Shown: one piece after another, positions 1 through 6,454 of the stretch | How positions within the stretch are numbered: position 1 is the stretch's first letter | Layout of the letters: each line of letters begins with the position of its first letter | Origin: Desulfuromonadaceae bacterium | GTDB taxonomy: Bacteria > Desulfobacterota > Desulfuromonadia > Desulfuromonadales > Syntrophotaleaceae | Length of the DNA stretch: 8,846 nt | Direction of reading: 5' to 3' | Assembly (NCBI GenBank): GCA_021107335.1 | Contig: JAIOSZ010000109.1 | Span: 1-8,846 of the forward strand | Made by a program: the position numbers and the translations under genes | Notes under the pieces: generated by a model | Told to the model about the DNA's origin: nothing | Seen by the model: the letters and a program-made list of their open reading frames with translations, nothing else | Databases searched by the model: none

Positions 1-257
1 ACAGGATCAACTTGCATGTCCTTAAGGATCACCACCTGGCCGTTGAAAGAACCATCGCCCTTAAGGGTGATCAGAGTATTCAGTCCGGCTTCGGTAGCGA
101 TCGATTTTTTAAGAGCCTTGGGATCGACGCTCAGAGCACAAGTCTCCATGCTTTTACCGTAAACGACCGCAGGAACCAAACCCTCGCGACGCAGACTGCG
201 GGCACTCCCTTTACCGAGTGCTTCCCGTGAGTTAACCATTAATTCCGTCTGTGCCAT
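1..257 (-). CDS. rplY: 50S ribosomal protein L25 (Ctc/TL5 type), N-terminal part, cut by window edge
   Basis: The first 85 residues are visible, from an ATG at 257-255; the rest lies beyond base 1. The protein opens MAQTELMVNSREALGKGSAR and continues with LRREGLVPAVVYGK, the typical N-terminal 5S rRNA-binding domain of L25/Ctc, which binds 5S rRNA in the central protuberance of the large subunit. A strong Shine-Dalgarno sequence (GGAGGA at 270-265) precedes the ATG by 7 nt and fixes the start. It follows prs by 80 nt on the same strand with no convincing terminator between, so the two are probably cotranscribed. Whether it has the C-terminal extension of long Ctc-type proteins cannot be seen. 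Family assignment is confident. Confidence 0.93.
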   Translation of the reverse strand, partial: MAQTELMVNSREALGKGSARSLRREGLVPAVVYGKSMETCALSVDPKALKKSIATEAGLNTLITLKGDGSFNGQVVILKDMQVDP

Positions 258-337
258 ATATCAATCCTCCGTTAGAATAAGGTACTAAAGGGTACTTAGG
301 CAGTTTTTGCCCTAAAATGTATCGTTAAATCGCCCTG

Positions 338-1276
338 CTAACCAAACAACGAACTAACCGATTCGTCGCCATGTATGCGACGAATGGCTTCAGCCAATAA
401 TTCGGCGACTGACAGTTGCCGCAATCGCTTACATTTATCGAGTTTATCATCGACTGGTATTGTGTTGGTGACGAGCACTTCCTGTAAAGAGCTATTATCG
501 ATCCGCTCCAAGGCCGGTCCGGACAGCACGGCATGAGTTGCGCAAGCATATACCTGAGCAGCCCCTTTATCTTTCAGGGCCTGAGCGGCCTGACAGAGCG
601 TTCCCGCGGTGTCGATCATGTCATCAACAATAATACAAATCTGGCCTTCAACCTCACCGATGATATTCATGACCTCTGAGACATTAGGACCGCTGCGGCG
701 CTTATCAATAATCGCCAATCCTGCGTCGAGCCGTTTAGCAAAAGCGCGAGCCCGCTCGGTACCACCGGCATCAGGCGAAACAACCACCACAGGTTGATCG
801 AAGCGCTCCATAATATCGCGCAGAATAACTGGGGCCGCATAAAGATGATCGACGGGAATATTGAAAAAACCCTGTATCTGACCGGCATGGAGGTCCATGG
901 TCAGTACCCGATCGACACCGGAAGTGGATATCAGATCGGCGACCAACTTGCTGGTGATGGGGGTACGGGGAGCGACCTTGCGGTCTTGACGGGCGTAGCC
1001 GAAATAGGGGATCACTGCGGTGATCCGGGCCGCCGATGCACGCTTGAGTGCATCGGTCATAATCAGCAACTCCATCAGATTGTCGTTGGCTGGGGCACAG
1101 GTGGACTGGATGAGGTAGACATCCCGGCCACGGACATTTTCGCCGATCTCGACCATTATTTCACCGTCGGAGAACGCGCGAACTTTAGCAGCCCCCAAAG
1201 GCACAGCTAAGTGACCGCAAATCTCGCGGGCCAGAGAAACATTCGAATTGCCGGTGAAAATTTTCAACTTATCCAC
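338..1276 (-). CDS. prs: ribose-phosphate pyrophosphokinase (PRPP synthetase)
   Basis: Prs transfers pyrophosphate from ATP to ribose 5-phosphate to make PRPP for purine, pyrimidine, histidine, tryptophan and NAD synthesis in the cytosol. With the GTG start at 1276 it is 312 residues, the usual class I length. Visible motifs: the flexible catalytic loop [14 protein letters not shown] (about 94-107), the DLHAGQIQ segment with His130, PDAGGTERA (168-176), and the PRPP-binding loop [12 protein letters not shown] (about 215-226). The start was chosen because [11 protein letters not shown] is where family members normally begin and AAGGA (1289-1285) lies 8 nt upstream of the GTG. A longer in-frame reading to a TTG at 1357 would add 27 residues, but that stretch is encoded by a terminator-like hairpin and is unlikely to be translated. 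It stands between tRNA-Gln and rplY on the same strand. Confidence 0.97.
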   Translation of the reverse strand: MDKLKIFTGNSNVSLAREICGHLAVPLGAAKVRAFSDGEIMVEIGENVRGRDVYLIQSTCAPANDNLMELLIMTDALKRASAARITAVIPYFGYARQDRKVAPRTPITSKLVADLISTSGVDRVLTMDLHAGQIQGFFNIPVDHLYAAPVILRDIMERFDQPVVVVSPDAGGTERARAFAKRLDAGLAIIDKRRSGPNVSEVMNIIGEVEGQICIIVDDMIDTAGTLCQAAQALKDKGAAQVYACATHAVLSGPALERIDNSSLQEVLVTNTIPVDDKLDKCKRLRQLSVAELLAEAIRRIHGDESVSSLFG

Positions 1277-1284
1277 TACAACCG

Positions 1285-1289
1285 TCCTT
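1285..1289 (-). promoter_or_regulatory. ribosome binding site that sets the prs GTG start
   Basis: Read on the minus strand this is AAGGA, 8 nt before the GTG at 1276-1274. The upstream in-frame ATG and TTG candidates lack a suitably spaced equivalent, so this site supports the 312-residue form of Prs. Confidence 0.7.
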
Positions 1290-1301
1290 GCTTCAAGCAC
1301 G

Positions 1302-1334
1302 AAAAAACTGCAGGCCATGGACTCCATGACCTGC
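1302..1334 (-). terminator. intrinsic-terminator-like hairpin in the prs leader (possible attenuator)
   Basis: On the minus strand GCAGGTCATG (1334-1325) pairs with CATGGCCTGC (1319-1310) across a 5-nt loop, giving a 10-bp stem with one G-U pair; two bases later come six U residues (1307-1302). This is a textbook Rho-independent terminator shape. It lies after tRNA-Gln and 25 nt before the prs start codon. It may end most transcripts coming from ispE/tRNA-Gln, or act as an attenuator if the candidate promoter at 1373-1381 drives prs. The structure is seen directly; the regulatory role is inference. Confidence 0.65.
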
Positions 1335-1372
1335 TGACGAAAGAACCGACCGACCAACCTTCTGCCTTCGGC

Positions 1373-1381
1373 ACTATATCA
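1373..1381 (-). promoter_or_regulatory. candidate extended -10 promoter for prs
   Basis: The minus strand reads TGATATAGT: a TG motif, one base, then TATAGT, a five-of-six match to the -10 consensus. No good -35 hexamer lies at the right distance, as is common for extended -10 promoters. Transcription would begin near 1366 and give a leader of about 90 nt containing the hairpin at 1302-1334. Call made from sequence only. Confidence 0.35.
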
Positions 1382-1415
1382 ATCCACAACTCTCAAAGCT
1401 GCGGATTTTTTTAAA

Positions 1416-1490
1416 TGGCTGGGGCGACAGGGATCGAACCTGTGAATGCCGGAATCAAAATCCGGTGCCTTACCGCTTGGCGACGCCCCA
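1416..1490 (-). tRNA. tRNA-Gln (UUG anticodon)
   Basis: The 75-nt minus-strand sequence folds as a complete cloverleaf: acceptor strands TGGGGCG and CGCCCCA, discriminator G and an encoded CCA tail, D-arm stem GCC/GGC, anticodon stem CCGGA/TCCGG with loop TTTTGAT (anticodon TTG), and a T-arm with loop TTCGATC. The U1-A72 first pair is typical of bacterial tRNA-Gln. It starts 31 nt after the ispE stop codon with no separate promoter evident, so it is probably cut from a transcript shared with ispE. Spurious open frames cross it on both strands and are not genes. Confidence 0.98.
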
Positions 1491-1521
1491 ACAACTCTTA
1501 TCTTACAAACACTAACCCGAC

Positions 1522-2385
1522 TCAGGCTATTATCGGCCCTTGTCCGCTCACTGGACAGGCAACGAATACCCTCCAAGCAGATTCTTGCTGCAACCGCTCG
1601 GCGGCCGCGATAGCCTCGGTTTCTTTAGCAAAAACACCGAAAACCGTTGAACCGCTGCCGGACATGAGCACCCCTGCGGCACCTAATGCCGTCAAGCGCC
1701 TCTTGACCTGATCTATCTGTGGGTGATGAATAACCGTGACCTCTTCAAGGTCATTACACAACACTTCTGTCACGCTATCCAGCACCCTGGAAAATCGCGG
1801 TATTTTAAGATCATCCCGACGGGATGTCAACCTTAAATTTCCGTAGACCCAAGCCGTAGAAACGGCAACCCCCGGATTAACCAGAACATACCAAGTCGGC
1901 GGCAGATCCTCGACTCTTTGAAGAACGTTACCGATCCCTGTAGCCCAAGCGGCATGGCCGAAAATAAAGAAAGGCACATCGGCTCCCAGCTTGACGCCCT
2001 GCGCCTGCAGCGCCTGCGAAGAAAGCTTCAGGTCGAGCATCTGGTTCAGAGCCATCAGCACCGTCGCCGCATCGGAAGAACCGCCACCGAGACCTGCGGC
2101 TACCGGGATCTGCTTGTCGATTTGGATATCGACACCGATGTGAAGACCTGCCGATTCGAGTAATCCCCGTGCAGCCCTGGCCGCGATATTTTCCTGATCC
2201 AAGTCCAGGCTTACCCCGGCACAATGAACTCTCACGCCAGACTCTGTCGAGAGGCGTAAGGAAATACGGTCATACAGGGAGACTCGTTGCATCAACATCG
2301 CAAGGTCATGATAACCGTCTGCACGCTTGCCGAGCACATGCAGGCAGAGGTTGATTTTCGCCGGAGCCAGATAGGTTTTAATCAT
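1522..2385 (-). CDS. ispE: 4-diphosphocytidyl-2-C-methyl-D-erythritol kinase
   Basis: IspE phosphorylates the 2-hydroxyl of CDP-methylerythritol with ATP, the fourth step of the MEP route to isoprenoid precursors. The 287-residue protein is normal length. It shows the GHMP-kinase pattern: PAKINLCL near the N-terminus with the likely catalytic Lys10, the glycine-rich ATP loop PVAAGLGGGSSDA (94-106), GADVPFF with the likely catalytic Asp136, and the C-terminal motif MSGSGSTVFG (241-250). The ATG at 2385 gives the standard N-terminus (MIKTYLAPAKIN); only a weak GGGA lies upstream. A good promoter sits about 70 nt upstream (2458-2486). It is first in a probable unit with tRNA-Gln, prs and rplY. 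Confidence 0.97.
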   Translation of the reverse strand: MIKTYLAPAKINLCLHVLGKRADGYHDLAMLMQRVSLYDRISLRLSTESGVRVHCAGVSLDLDQENIAARAARGLLESAGLHIGVDIQIDKQIPVAAGLGGGSSDAATVLMALNQMLDLKLSSQALQAQGVKLGADVPFFIFGHAAWATGIGNVLQRVEDLPPTWYVLVNPGVAVSTAWVYGNLRLTSRRDDLKIPRFSRVLDSVTEVLCNDLEEVTVIHHPQIDQVKRRLTALGAAGVLMSGSGSTVFGVFAKETEAIAAAERLQQESAWRVFVACPVSGQGPIIA

Positions 2386-2457
2386 AAACGGGTCCCACTG
2401 GAAACTGAATTGAGATAAAACCGGCCTGCAATCGGACCACCTGCATACGGCGCCTAT

Positions 2458-2486
2458 GTATTAATCAATCGCTCACTGCTTGTCAA
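2458..2486 (-). promoter_or_regulatory. sigma70-type promoter for ispE and downstream genes
   Basis: On the minus strand a perfect TTGACA -35 box (2486-2481) is followed after exactly 17 nt by TAATAC (2463-2458), a moderate -10. Transcription would start near 2451, giving a leader of about 65 nt to ispE. The -35 box begins only 14 bp after the stop codon of the upstream ATPase gene, and no terminator separates them, so some read-through is also likely. Confidence 0.6.
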
Positions 2487-2500
2487 GCTTTATCAACGAC

Positions 2501-3931
2501 TCAGGGCAAGACTTTACCTCCTAAACGACTGTTAACAAAATAATTATGCCAAGCGCGATCAAGAGCTCCTTGAGATAACTCAGGGGGATGACCATGGTAA
2601 GAAGCCTCTTCGATAATATGCTCTAAAAGGTCCTTGGGATGACAAGCGCTGAAACGTACTTCGAGCCGCCGGTAATAGTGATCGATCAAATGATCGAAGA
2701 CAGGCCTACGAAATGACATGCCACTCTCTTCACAGATTCTCTGGAAAATTTCCTCGAATTCACCTATGGAGGGGTAGTCGATTTTTATTTTATAACGGAT
2801 ACGGCGCAAAAATGCCTCATCGACTAAATCGGCCGGCTCGATGTTGGTCGAAAAGATGACCAGGGTATCAAAAGGAATGGCAAACTTCATACCCGTGTGC
2901 AAGGTCATAAAATCGATGCGGCGATCAAGAGGCACCATCCATCGGTTGAGTAATTGCTTGGGATCGATCTGCTGCCGTCCAAAATCATCAATGATCAGCA
3001 CCCCGTTATTGGCTTTCACCTGCAGCGGAGCCTCGTAATACTTAGTTATGGCATTAAAATCTAGGTCCAGAGTTCGCAGTGACAACTCCCCCCCCGCCAT
3101 AATGACAGGACGGCGCACCTCGGCCCAACGCTGGTCAGGGTGCTCGCCTCCGACAGTCGAAACGATATCGCCATGACTGACAGGATCGTAGACATTTATA
3201 ATTTCGCCCCGAACCCATAGCGCGTAAGGAATAAAAACGGACCCGGGCAACAGGCGACCGATGGCCTCAGCTATGGAAGTTTTTCCGTTCCCAGGCGGAC
3301 CATAAAGAAAAATTTCCTTGCCGGAACTTAAGGCCGGACCGAGCCGGTAGAGCAGATCATCATTGATCACCAAATGGTTGAAGGCCTGCCTGACCCGTTG
3401 ATCATCGACCAGGATGTTCTTTACTGTTTGCAGCTCGACCATCTCGCGATAAGCTTCTAGGGTCACCGGTGCCGGGCCGACATAACGGCATACCTCAAGC
3501 AGAATATTGGCGCGCCGAATACCCTGCTCGGTAATAGCAAAACGGAAACTGTGTCGGGCGTAAAGTTCGGCTCCTTTGACCTCAACAAACTGCTCTTTTC
3601 GCAAATTCTCCAGGACAGCGTCGACAATGGTCGTCGGCAGCTTGATACGCTCAATTAATTCGTTGCGCCCAAATTCCCCCAGAAACAGAATGTGCTTGAG
3701 TGCCAAGTCCGTTATAAATCCCAACTCAAGCCCTGATCCAGCCACAGTCTGCGGCATCGGAGGTACAGGGTGAAAAACCCGATCGAGGTTTTCTTCCCGC
3801 AAATAACCCATATCGCAGAGATTCTGCCCTAAACGTCCCCCCTTGCTACGCTGACGGTCAAGGGCCTTTTTTAACTGTTTTTCTGAAATCAACCGCTTCT
3901 CAAGCAGCTTCTTGCCGAGCTGTTTAAACAT
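2501..3931 (-). CDS. AAA family ATPase with tandem MshEN-like N-terminal motifs and a winged helix
   Basis: A 476-residue cytosolic protein; family recognised, function unknown. Residues 4-27 and 33-56 are two copies of the 24-residue MshEN-type motif (pattern RLGxxLLxxGLI, then spaced L, L and Q) with the standard 5-residue spacer; this fold binds c-di-GMP in MshE and some type II/IV ATPases. Here Gln4 replaces the first Arg, Arg13 a Gly, Cys39 an aliphatic and Val56 the last Gln, so binding is uncertain. Residues about 70-145 resemble a winged helix. After a linker containing YVGPAPVTLEAY (150-161) comes the AAA core: Walker A GPPGNGKTS (211-219), Walker B VLIIDDFGR (311-319), sensor 1 near VIFSTN (358-363), a possible arginine finger in FLRRIRY (374-380) and a helical lid. 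Similar proteins are often labelled ATPase with chaperone activity. The start at 3931 was chosen over the ATG at 3952 by its Shine-Dalgarno site. No partner gene adjoins it. Confidence 0.85.
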   Translation of the reverse strand: MFKQLGKKLLEKRLISEKQLKKALDRQRSKGGRLGQNLCDMGYLREENLDRVFHPVPPMPQTVAGSGLELGFITDLALKHILFLGEFGRNELIERIKLPTTIVDAVLENLRKEQFVEVKGAELYARHSFRFAITEQGIRRANILLEVCRYVGPAPVTLEAYREMVELQTVKNILVDDQRVRQAFNHLVINDDLLYRLGPALSSGKEIFLYGPPGNGKTSIAEAIGRLLPGSVFIPYALWVRGEIINVYDPVSHGDIVSTVGGEHPDQRWAEVRRPVIMAGGELSLRTLDLDFNAITKYYEAPLQVKANNGVLIIDDFGRQQIDPKQLLNRWMVPLDRRIDFMTLHTGMKFAIPFDTLVIFSTNIEPADLVDEAFLRRIRYKIKIDYPSIGEFEEIFQRICEESGMSFRRPVFDHLIDHYYRRLEVRFSACHPKDLLEHIIEEASYHGHPPELSQGALDRAWHNYFVNSRLGGKVLP

Positions 3932-3939
3932 GGGCATTA

Positions 3940-3944
3940 CCTCC
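3940..3944 (-). promoter_or_regulatory. ribosome binding site that decides the ATPase start
   Basis: GGAGG on the minus strand stands 8 nt before the ATG at 3931. The in-frame ATG at 3937 is only 2 nt away and that at 3952 lies upstream of it, so translation should begin at MFKQLGKK, placing the first MshEN-like motif at the very N-terminus. Confidence 0.75.
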
Positions 3945-4016
3945 ACATTCAACGGCCATAATTTAAAATGGACGAATTTCAGTGAGCTGCTTCGATCACA
4001 CCGTTTACTGAGAACT

Positions 4017-4039
4017 CCCCTCCGCGCGTTGCGCGGGGG
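4017..4039 (-). repeat. strong GC-rich hairpin between fetB and the ATPase gene
   Basis: On the minus strand CCCCCGCGC, loop AAC, then GCGCGG-A-GGGG folds into about nine base pairs with one bulged A. It sits 78 nt after the fetB stop and 86 nt before the ATPase start, in a 183-bp gap without any gene. What follows (GAGTTCTC) is not a U-tract, so it is a poor Rho-independent terminator; it could be a transcript-end stabiliser or a leader structure. No convincing promoter was found in this gap. Confidence 0.5.
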
Positions 4040-4114
4040 AAACTACAACTACTAACAGTTTAAGCATAGCCGCTGAAAAAGATTTATCATCCCCTCTGGC
4101 AATAATTGCTTGAA

Positions 4115-4897
4115 TCAGTAACGCAACTGGTGGGTATCAGTGAAATAAGCTCGATAGGCCTGTAGCAACAGCAAGGCGCTAGTGAAGGCAACGGAACCGA
4201 CGATTGCACACATTATAGCGATCTGGTACTTGACGGCGATTAAGGGATCTGTACCCGAAAGGATCTGTCCGGTCATCATACCCGGCAAAAACACAACTCC
4301 CATCGCCGCCATGGTATTGATTGTTGGCAATAGAGCCGCGCGAAAGGCGTTTCGAAGAGGTTCTTGGCAAGCCAAACGCGAGCTAGCGCCGAGACACAAC
4401 GCTGTCTCAATCTCTGCCTTACGTTCGGTCATTTCAGCAACCAGACGCTCCACGGCCAAACAGGCACCATTGAAGGAATTACCAATAATCATACCGGCCA
4501 AAGGGATCAGATAGCGGGGCTCGTACCAAGGAGATGGAACCACGACCAGCAGGCAAAAGTAGAGAGTGATGCCGCCACAACCGGCAAACAAGGATAGGCA
4601 AACGATGCGGTAAAAACCCGGTAATTGGTGCCGCAGGCGGCCGACCATGATCTGTAAGGCAAAACCACCCATGACCAATAGCATCAGCAGGGTAGGCAGC
4701 GGATGGCGGGCGGCAAAAATCCAGCGTAAAGCGTAGCCGACGGCCAGCAATTGCAGCACCATGCGCAGCGATCCCCAGAGTAGATCGCGCGCCTGGCCGA
4801 TGCGGCACTGCCAGGCCAGGGCCGCGGCCAGCAGAAGGGCGCCATAGGCCCAGAACAGATCGAGTGGTGCCAGCTCTAAGATCTCTTTGGCCGCCAT
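4115..4897 (-). CDS. fetB: FetB/YbbM-type ABC transporter permease (UPF0014 family), probable iron export
   Basis: A 260-residue inner-membrane protein with about seven hydrophobic segments (roughly 12-30, 40-61, 67-85, 95-120, 128-149, 187-210, 223-247). Family hallmarks are IPLAGMIIGNSFNG (131-144), the cytosolic loop ETALCLGAS (164-172) likely to contact the ATPase, and FLPGMMTGQILSG (203-215). In E. coli the FetA-FetB pair is linked to iron export and oxidative-stress resistance; that role is carried over here by homology only. The ATG at 4897 follows the fetA stop by 3 nt, with AGGA inside the fetA end serving as ribosome site, so the two are translationally close. Substrate specificity cannot be read from the sequence. 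Confidence 0.88.
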   Translation of the reverse strand: MAAKEILELAPLDLFWAYGALLLAAALAWQCRIGQARDLLWGSLRMVLQLLAVGYALRWIFAARHPLPTLLMLLVMGGFALQIMVGRLRHQLPGFYRIVCLSLFAGCGGITLYFCLLVVVPSPWYEPRYLIPLAGMIIGNSFNGACLAVERLVAEMTERKAEIETALCLGASSRLACQEPLRNAFRAALLPTINTMAAMGVVFLPGMMTGQILSGTDPLIAVKYQIAIMCAIVGSVAFTSALLLLQAYRAYFTDTHQLRY

Positions 4898-4900
4898 GGG

Positions 4901-5668
4901 TCAGTCCTGCATTCTGGCTGGTAGTGCAAGAAAACTTTGCAGAGCAATGCTACGCGGTCGAGCGAACAATTCGGCCGGCAACCCCTGTTCAAGGATACGC
5001 CCGTCTTCGAGGTAGGCCAGTTGGTCAGCTATGATTTTCGCCAGATGTAGATCGTGAGTCACCAGTAGCACCGCCAACCGCCTCTTATGGCAGACCTCGC
5101 GCAGACTGTCGGCCAAGCGAGTGACCGTAGGGCGATCCAAAGCACTGGTCGGCTCATCAAGCAGCAGCACTTTAGGACCTGTCACCAGACTGCGGGCCAG
5201 ACACAGACGTTGTTGCTGCCCCACGGACAGCGAACGGGCGTCGCGCTGCAACCAATCGGTCGAAAGCTGACACAGAGTTAACAATTCCAGTAGCTGCGGG
5301 TCGTCCTCAGTGGGCAGTGTGTGCCCCTGGAAAGCAAACGGGCGTTGCAGGTTATGAAGCACCGTACCGCTAAAAACGAAGGGCTTTTGCGCAACCATCG
5401 CCACCTGCCGGCGCAACTGGAGTGGATCGTATTGGCGAACATCCTGCCCATTAAGCAGCACCTGGCCGCTGCTCGGTTCTTCGAGACGATTGAGCAGCCG
5501 AACCAGAGTGCTCTTGCCTCCGCCCGAAGGGCCGATAACTACAGTAATGCGACCGGCCTGCAGAGTCAGGTCGACATCCCGCAACACGGGACTCTCTTTC
5601 CCCTGCTCATTCCGCCGGATTTTACCAAGCCCGTTGAGCTGCAGCACTGATTCGCTGGCAGCTACCAT
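4901..5668 (-). CDS. fetA: FetA/YbbL-type ABC transporter ATP-binding protein
   Basis: A 255-residue cytosolic ATPase that should power the FetB permease encoded just downstream. All ABC motifs are present: Walker A GPSGGGKST (46-54), Q-loop VAQKP with Gln94, signature LSVGQQQR (147-154, Val in place of the second Gly of LSGGQ), Walker B VLLLDEPTSALD (167-178) and the H-loop His205 in LLVTHDL. Assignment to the FetA subgroup rests mainly on the adjacent FetB; the ATPase alone would fit several exporter or importer groups. Its ATG lies 1 nt after the glycosylase stop codon. The only purine-rich site (AGGA) is about 11 nt upstream inside the glycosylase gene, so translational coupling is likely. 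Confidence 0.87.
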   Translation of the reverse strand: MVAASESVLQLNGLGKIRRNEQGKESPVLRDVDLTLQAGRITVVIGPSGGGKSTLVRLLNRLEEPSSGQVLLNGQDVRQYDPLQLRRQVAMVAQKPFVFSGTVLHNLQRPFAFQGHTLPTEDDPQLLELLTLCQLSTDWLQRDARSLSVGQQQRLCLARSLVTGPKVLLLDEPTSALDRPTVTRLADSLREVCHKRRLAVLLVTHDLHLAKIIADQLAYLEDGRILEQGLPAELFARPRSIALQSFLALPARMQD

Positions 5669-5669
5669 G

Positions 5670-6392
5670 CTAGAAGTTTTCCTGGCGCAAACGGGTAATG
5701 ACCTGTTTCATATCCTCCCAGACCTCACGCTTGGTAGCAGGATTACGCAGCAAAAAGGCGGGATGATAAGTGGGCATGACAGGAATATCGGCATAACTCT
5801 GCCAATGCCCACGAAGCTCTAGGATGGGCTGTGAGGTCTCGAGCAAGGTCTGGCTAGCGAAACTGCCGAGAGTTACGATCAGCTGAGGCTGCAGAGCGGC
5901 CAGTTGCCTCTTAAGAAAGGGTACGCAGGCTGCGACCTCCTCCGGTCGCGGATCGCGATTTTTCGGCGGTCGGCACTTCTGTATATTACAGATATAGATA
6001 TCCTCGCGCTTGAGGCCCATGGCGAACAGAATACGCTCCAACAGCGCCCCTGCCTCACCGACGAAAGGAACCCCCTGCTGATCCTCTTTGCGGCCGGGAG
6101 ATTCACCCACCAGCACCAGCCGGGCCGTGGCACTTCCCGCGCCGAAAACGATCTGCTCGCGCCCTTTGCTCAGCGCACAGCGCTGACAGTCCCCCAGGTC
6201 GTCACGAATCTCTAGCAGGGTTTCCACCCGGCTGTCGTTGGCAGAATTCTGCCCTTCGAGAGAGCAAGGGGACCGAGGGTTGGGATCGGGGCCCATAGGC
6301 ACTTCGACCACACCTAGTTGCTGCAAGTCCTCAAGCAAACCACGCACCTGGGCAACGGTTTCCAACAGTTCCTTTTGAAATTTGTCGGGCAT
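5670..6392 (-). CDS. family 4 uracil-DNA glycosylase (4Fe-4S)
   Basis: This enzyme should remove uracil arising from cytosine deamination or dUTP misincorporation, starting base-excision repair. Of 240 residues, about 60 at the N-terminus are a variable, Pro/Asn-rich extension. The catalytic core has motif A GESPG (96-100, usually GEAPG) followed by EDQQGVPFVGEAG, and motif B HPAFLLR (210-216). The four cluster cysteines have the family-4 spacing: Cys69 and Cys72 (C-x2-C), Cys140 and Cys156 (C-x15-C). Similar proteins are often annotated as phage SPO1 DNA polymerase-related. It is first in a tight minus-strand cluster with fetA and fetB, and divergent from the phospholipase gene. The ATG at 6392 lacks a strong ribosome site (GGGAAG about 10 nt upstream). 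Confidence 0.94.
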   Translation of the reverse strand: MPDKFQKELLETVAQVRGLLEDLQQLGVVEVPMGPDPNPRSPCSLEGQNSANDSRVETLLEIRDDLGDCQRCALSKGREQIVFGAGSATARLVLVGESPGRKEDQQGVPFVGEAGALLERILFAMGLKREDIYICNIQKCRPPKNRDPRPEEVAACVPFLKRQLAALQPQLIVTLGSFASQTLLETSQPILELRGHWQSYADIPVMPTYHPAFLLRNPATKREVWEDMKQVITRLRQENF

Positions 6393-6398
6393 AGGTTC

Positions 6399-6427
6399 TT
6401 TACTTCCCGGACAGAGGCGATTATTCT
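6399..6427 (+). promoter_or_regulatory. candidate promoter for the phospholipase gene
   Basis: TTTACT (6399-6404) and TATTCT (6422-6427) are separated by 17 nt; each matches the sigma70 consensus at four of six positions. Transcription would start near 6434, about 20 nt before the ATG. It fits in the 62-bp divergent gap, but matches of this quality arise by chance. Confidence 0.3.
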
Positions 6428-6454
6428 ATAGGTCAACCCAACGGCGCGACGGCC

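Noticed and set aside
306..330. Short inverted repeat between prs and rplY as a terminator
   Set aside because: On the minus strand TTAGGGC/GCCTAA forms only about six pairs with a bulge and is not followed by a U-tract; prs and rplY are probably cotranscribed.
1277..1357. 27-residue N-terminal extension of Prs from a TTG at 1357
   Set aside because: It is encoded by the terminator-like hairpin, has no spaced ribosome site, and makes the protein longer than its family; the GTG at 1276 fits better.
1381..1411. Possible plus-strand terminator (weak stem followed by T7) beside the tRNA
   Set aside because: The stem has two mismatches and no plus-strand gene lies upstream; on the minus strand the run is A7 before the stem, not after it.
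1379..1576. Open frames across the tRNA on both strands (minus 1379-1576, plus 1415-1711)
   Set aside because: They are translations of tRNA-Gln and of antisense ispE; strings such as GATGIEPVN and GASPSGKAPDFDSG are well-known tRNA artefacts.
4097..4110. Sigma54-like TGGCAATAATTGCT on the plus strand
   Set aside because: The distance between the GG and GC elements is 2 bp shorter than sigma54 promoters require, and no plus-strand gene follows.
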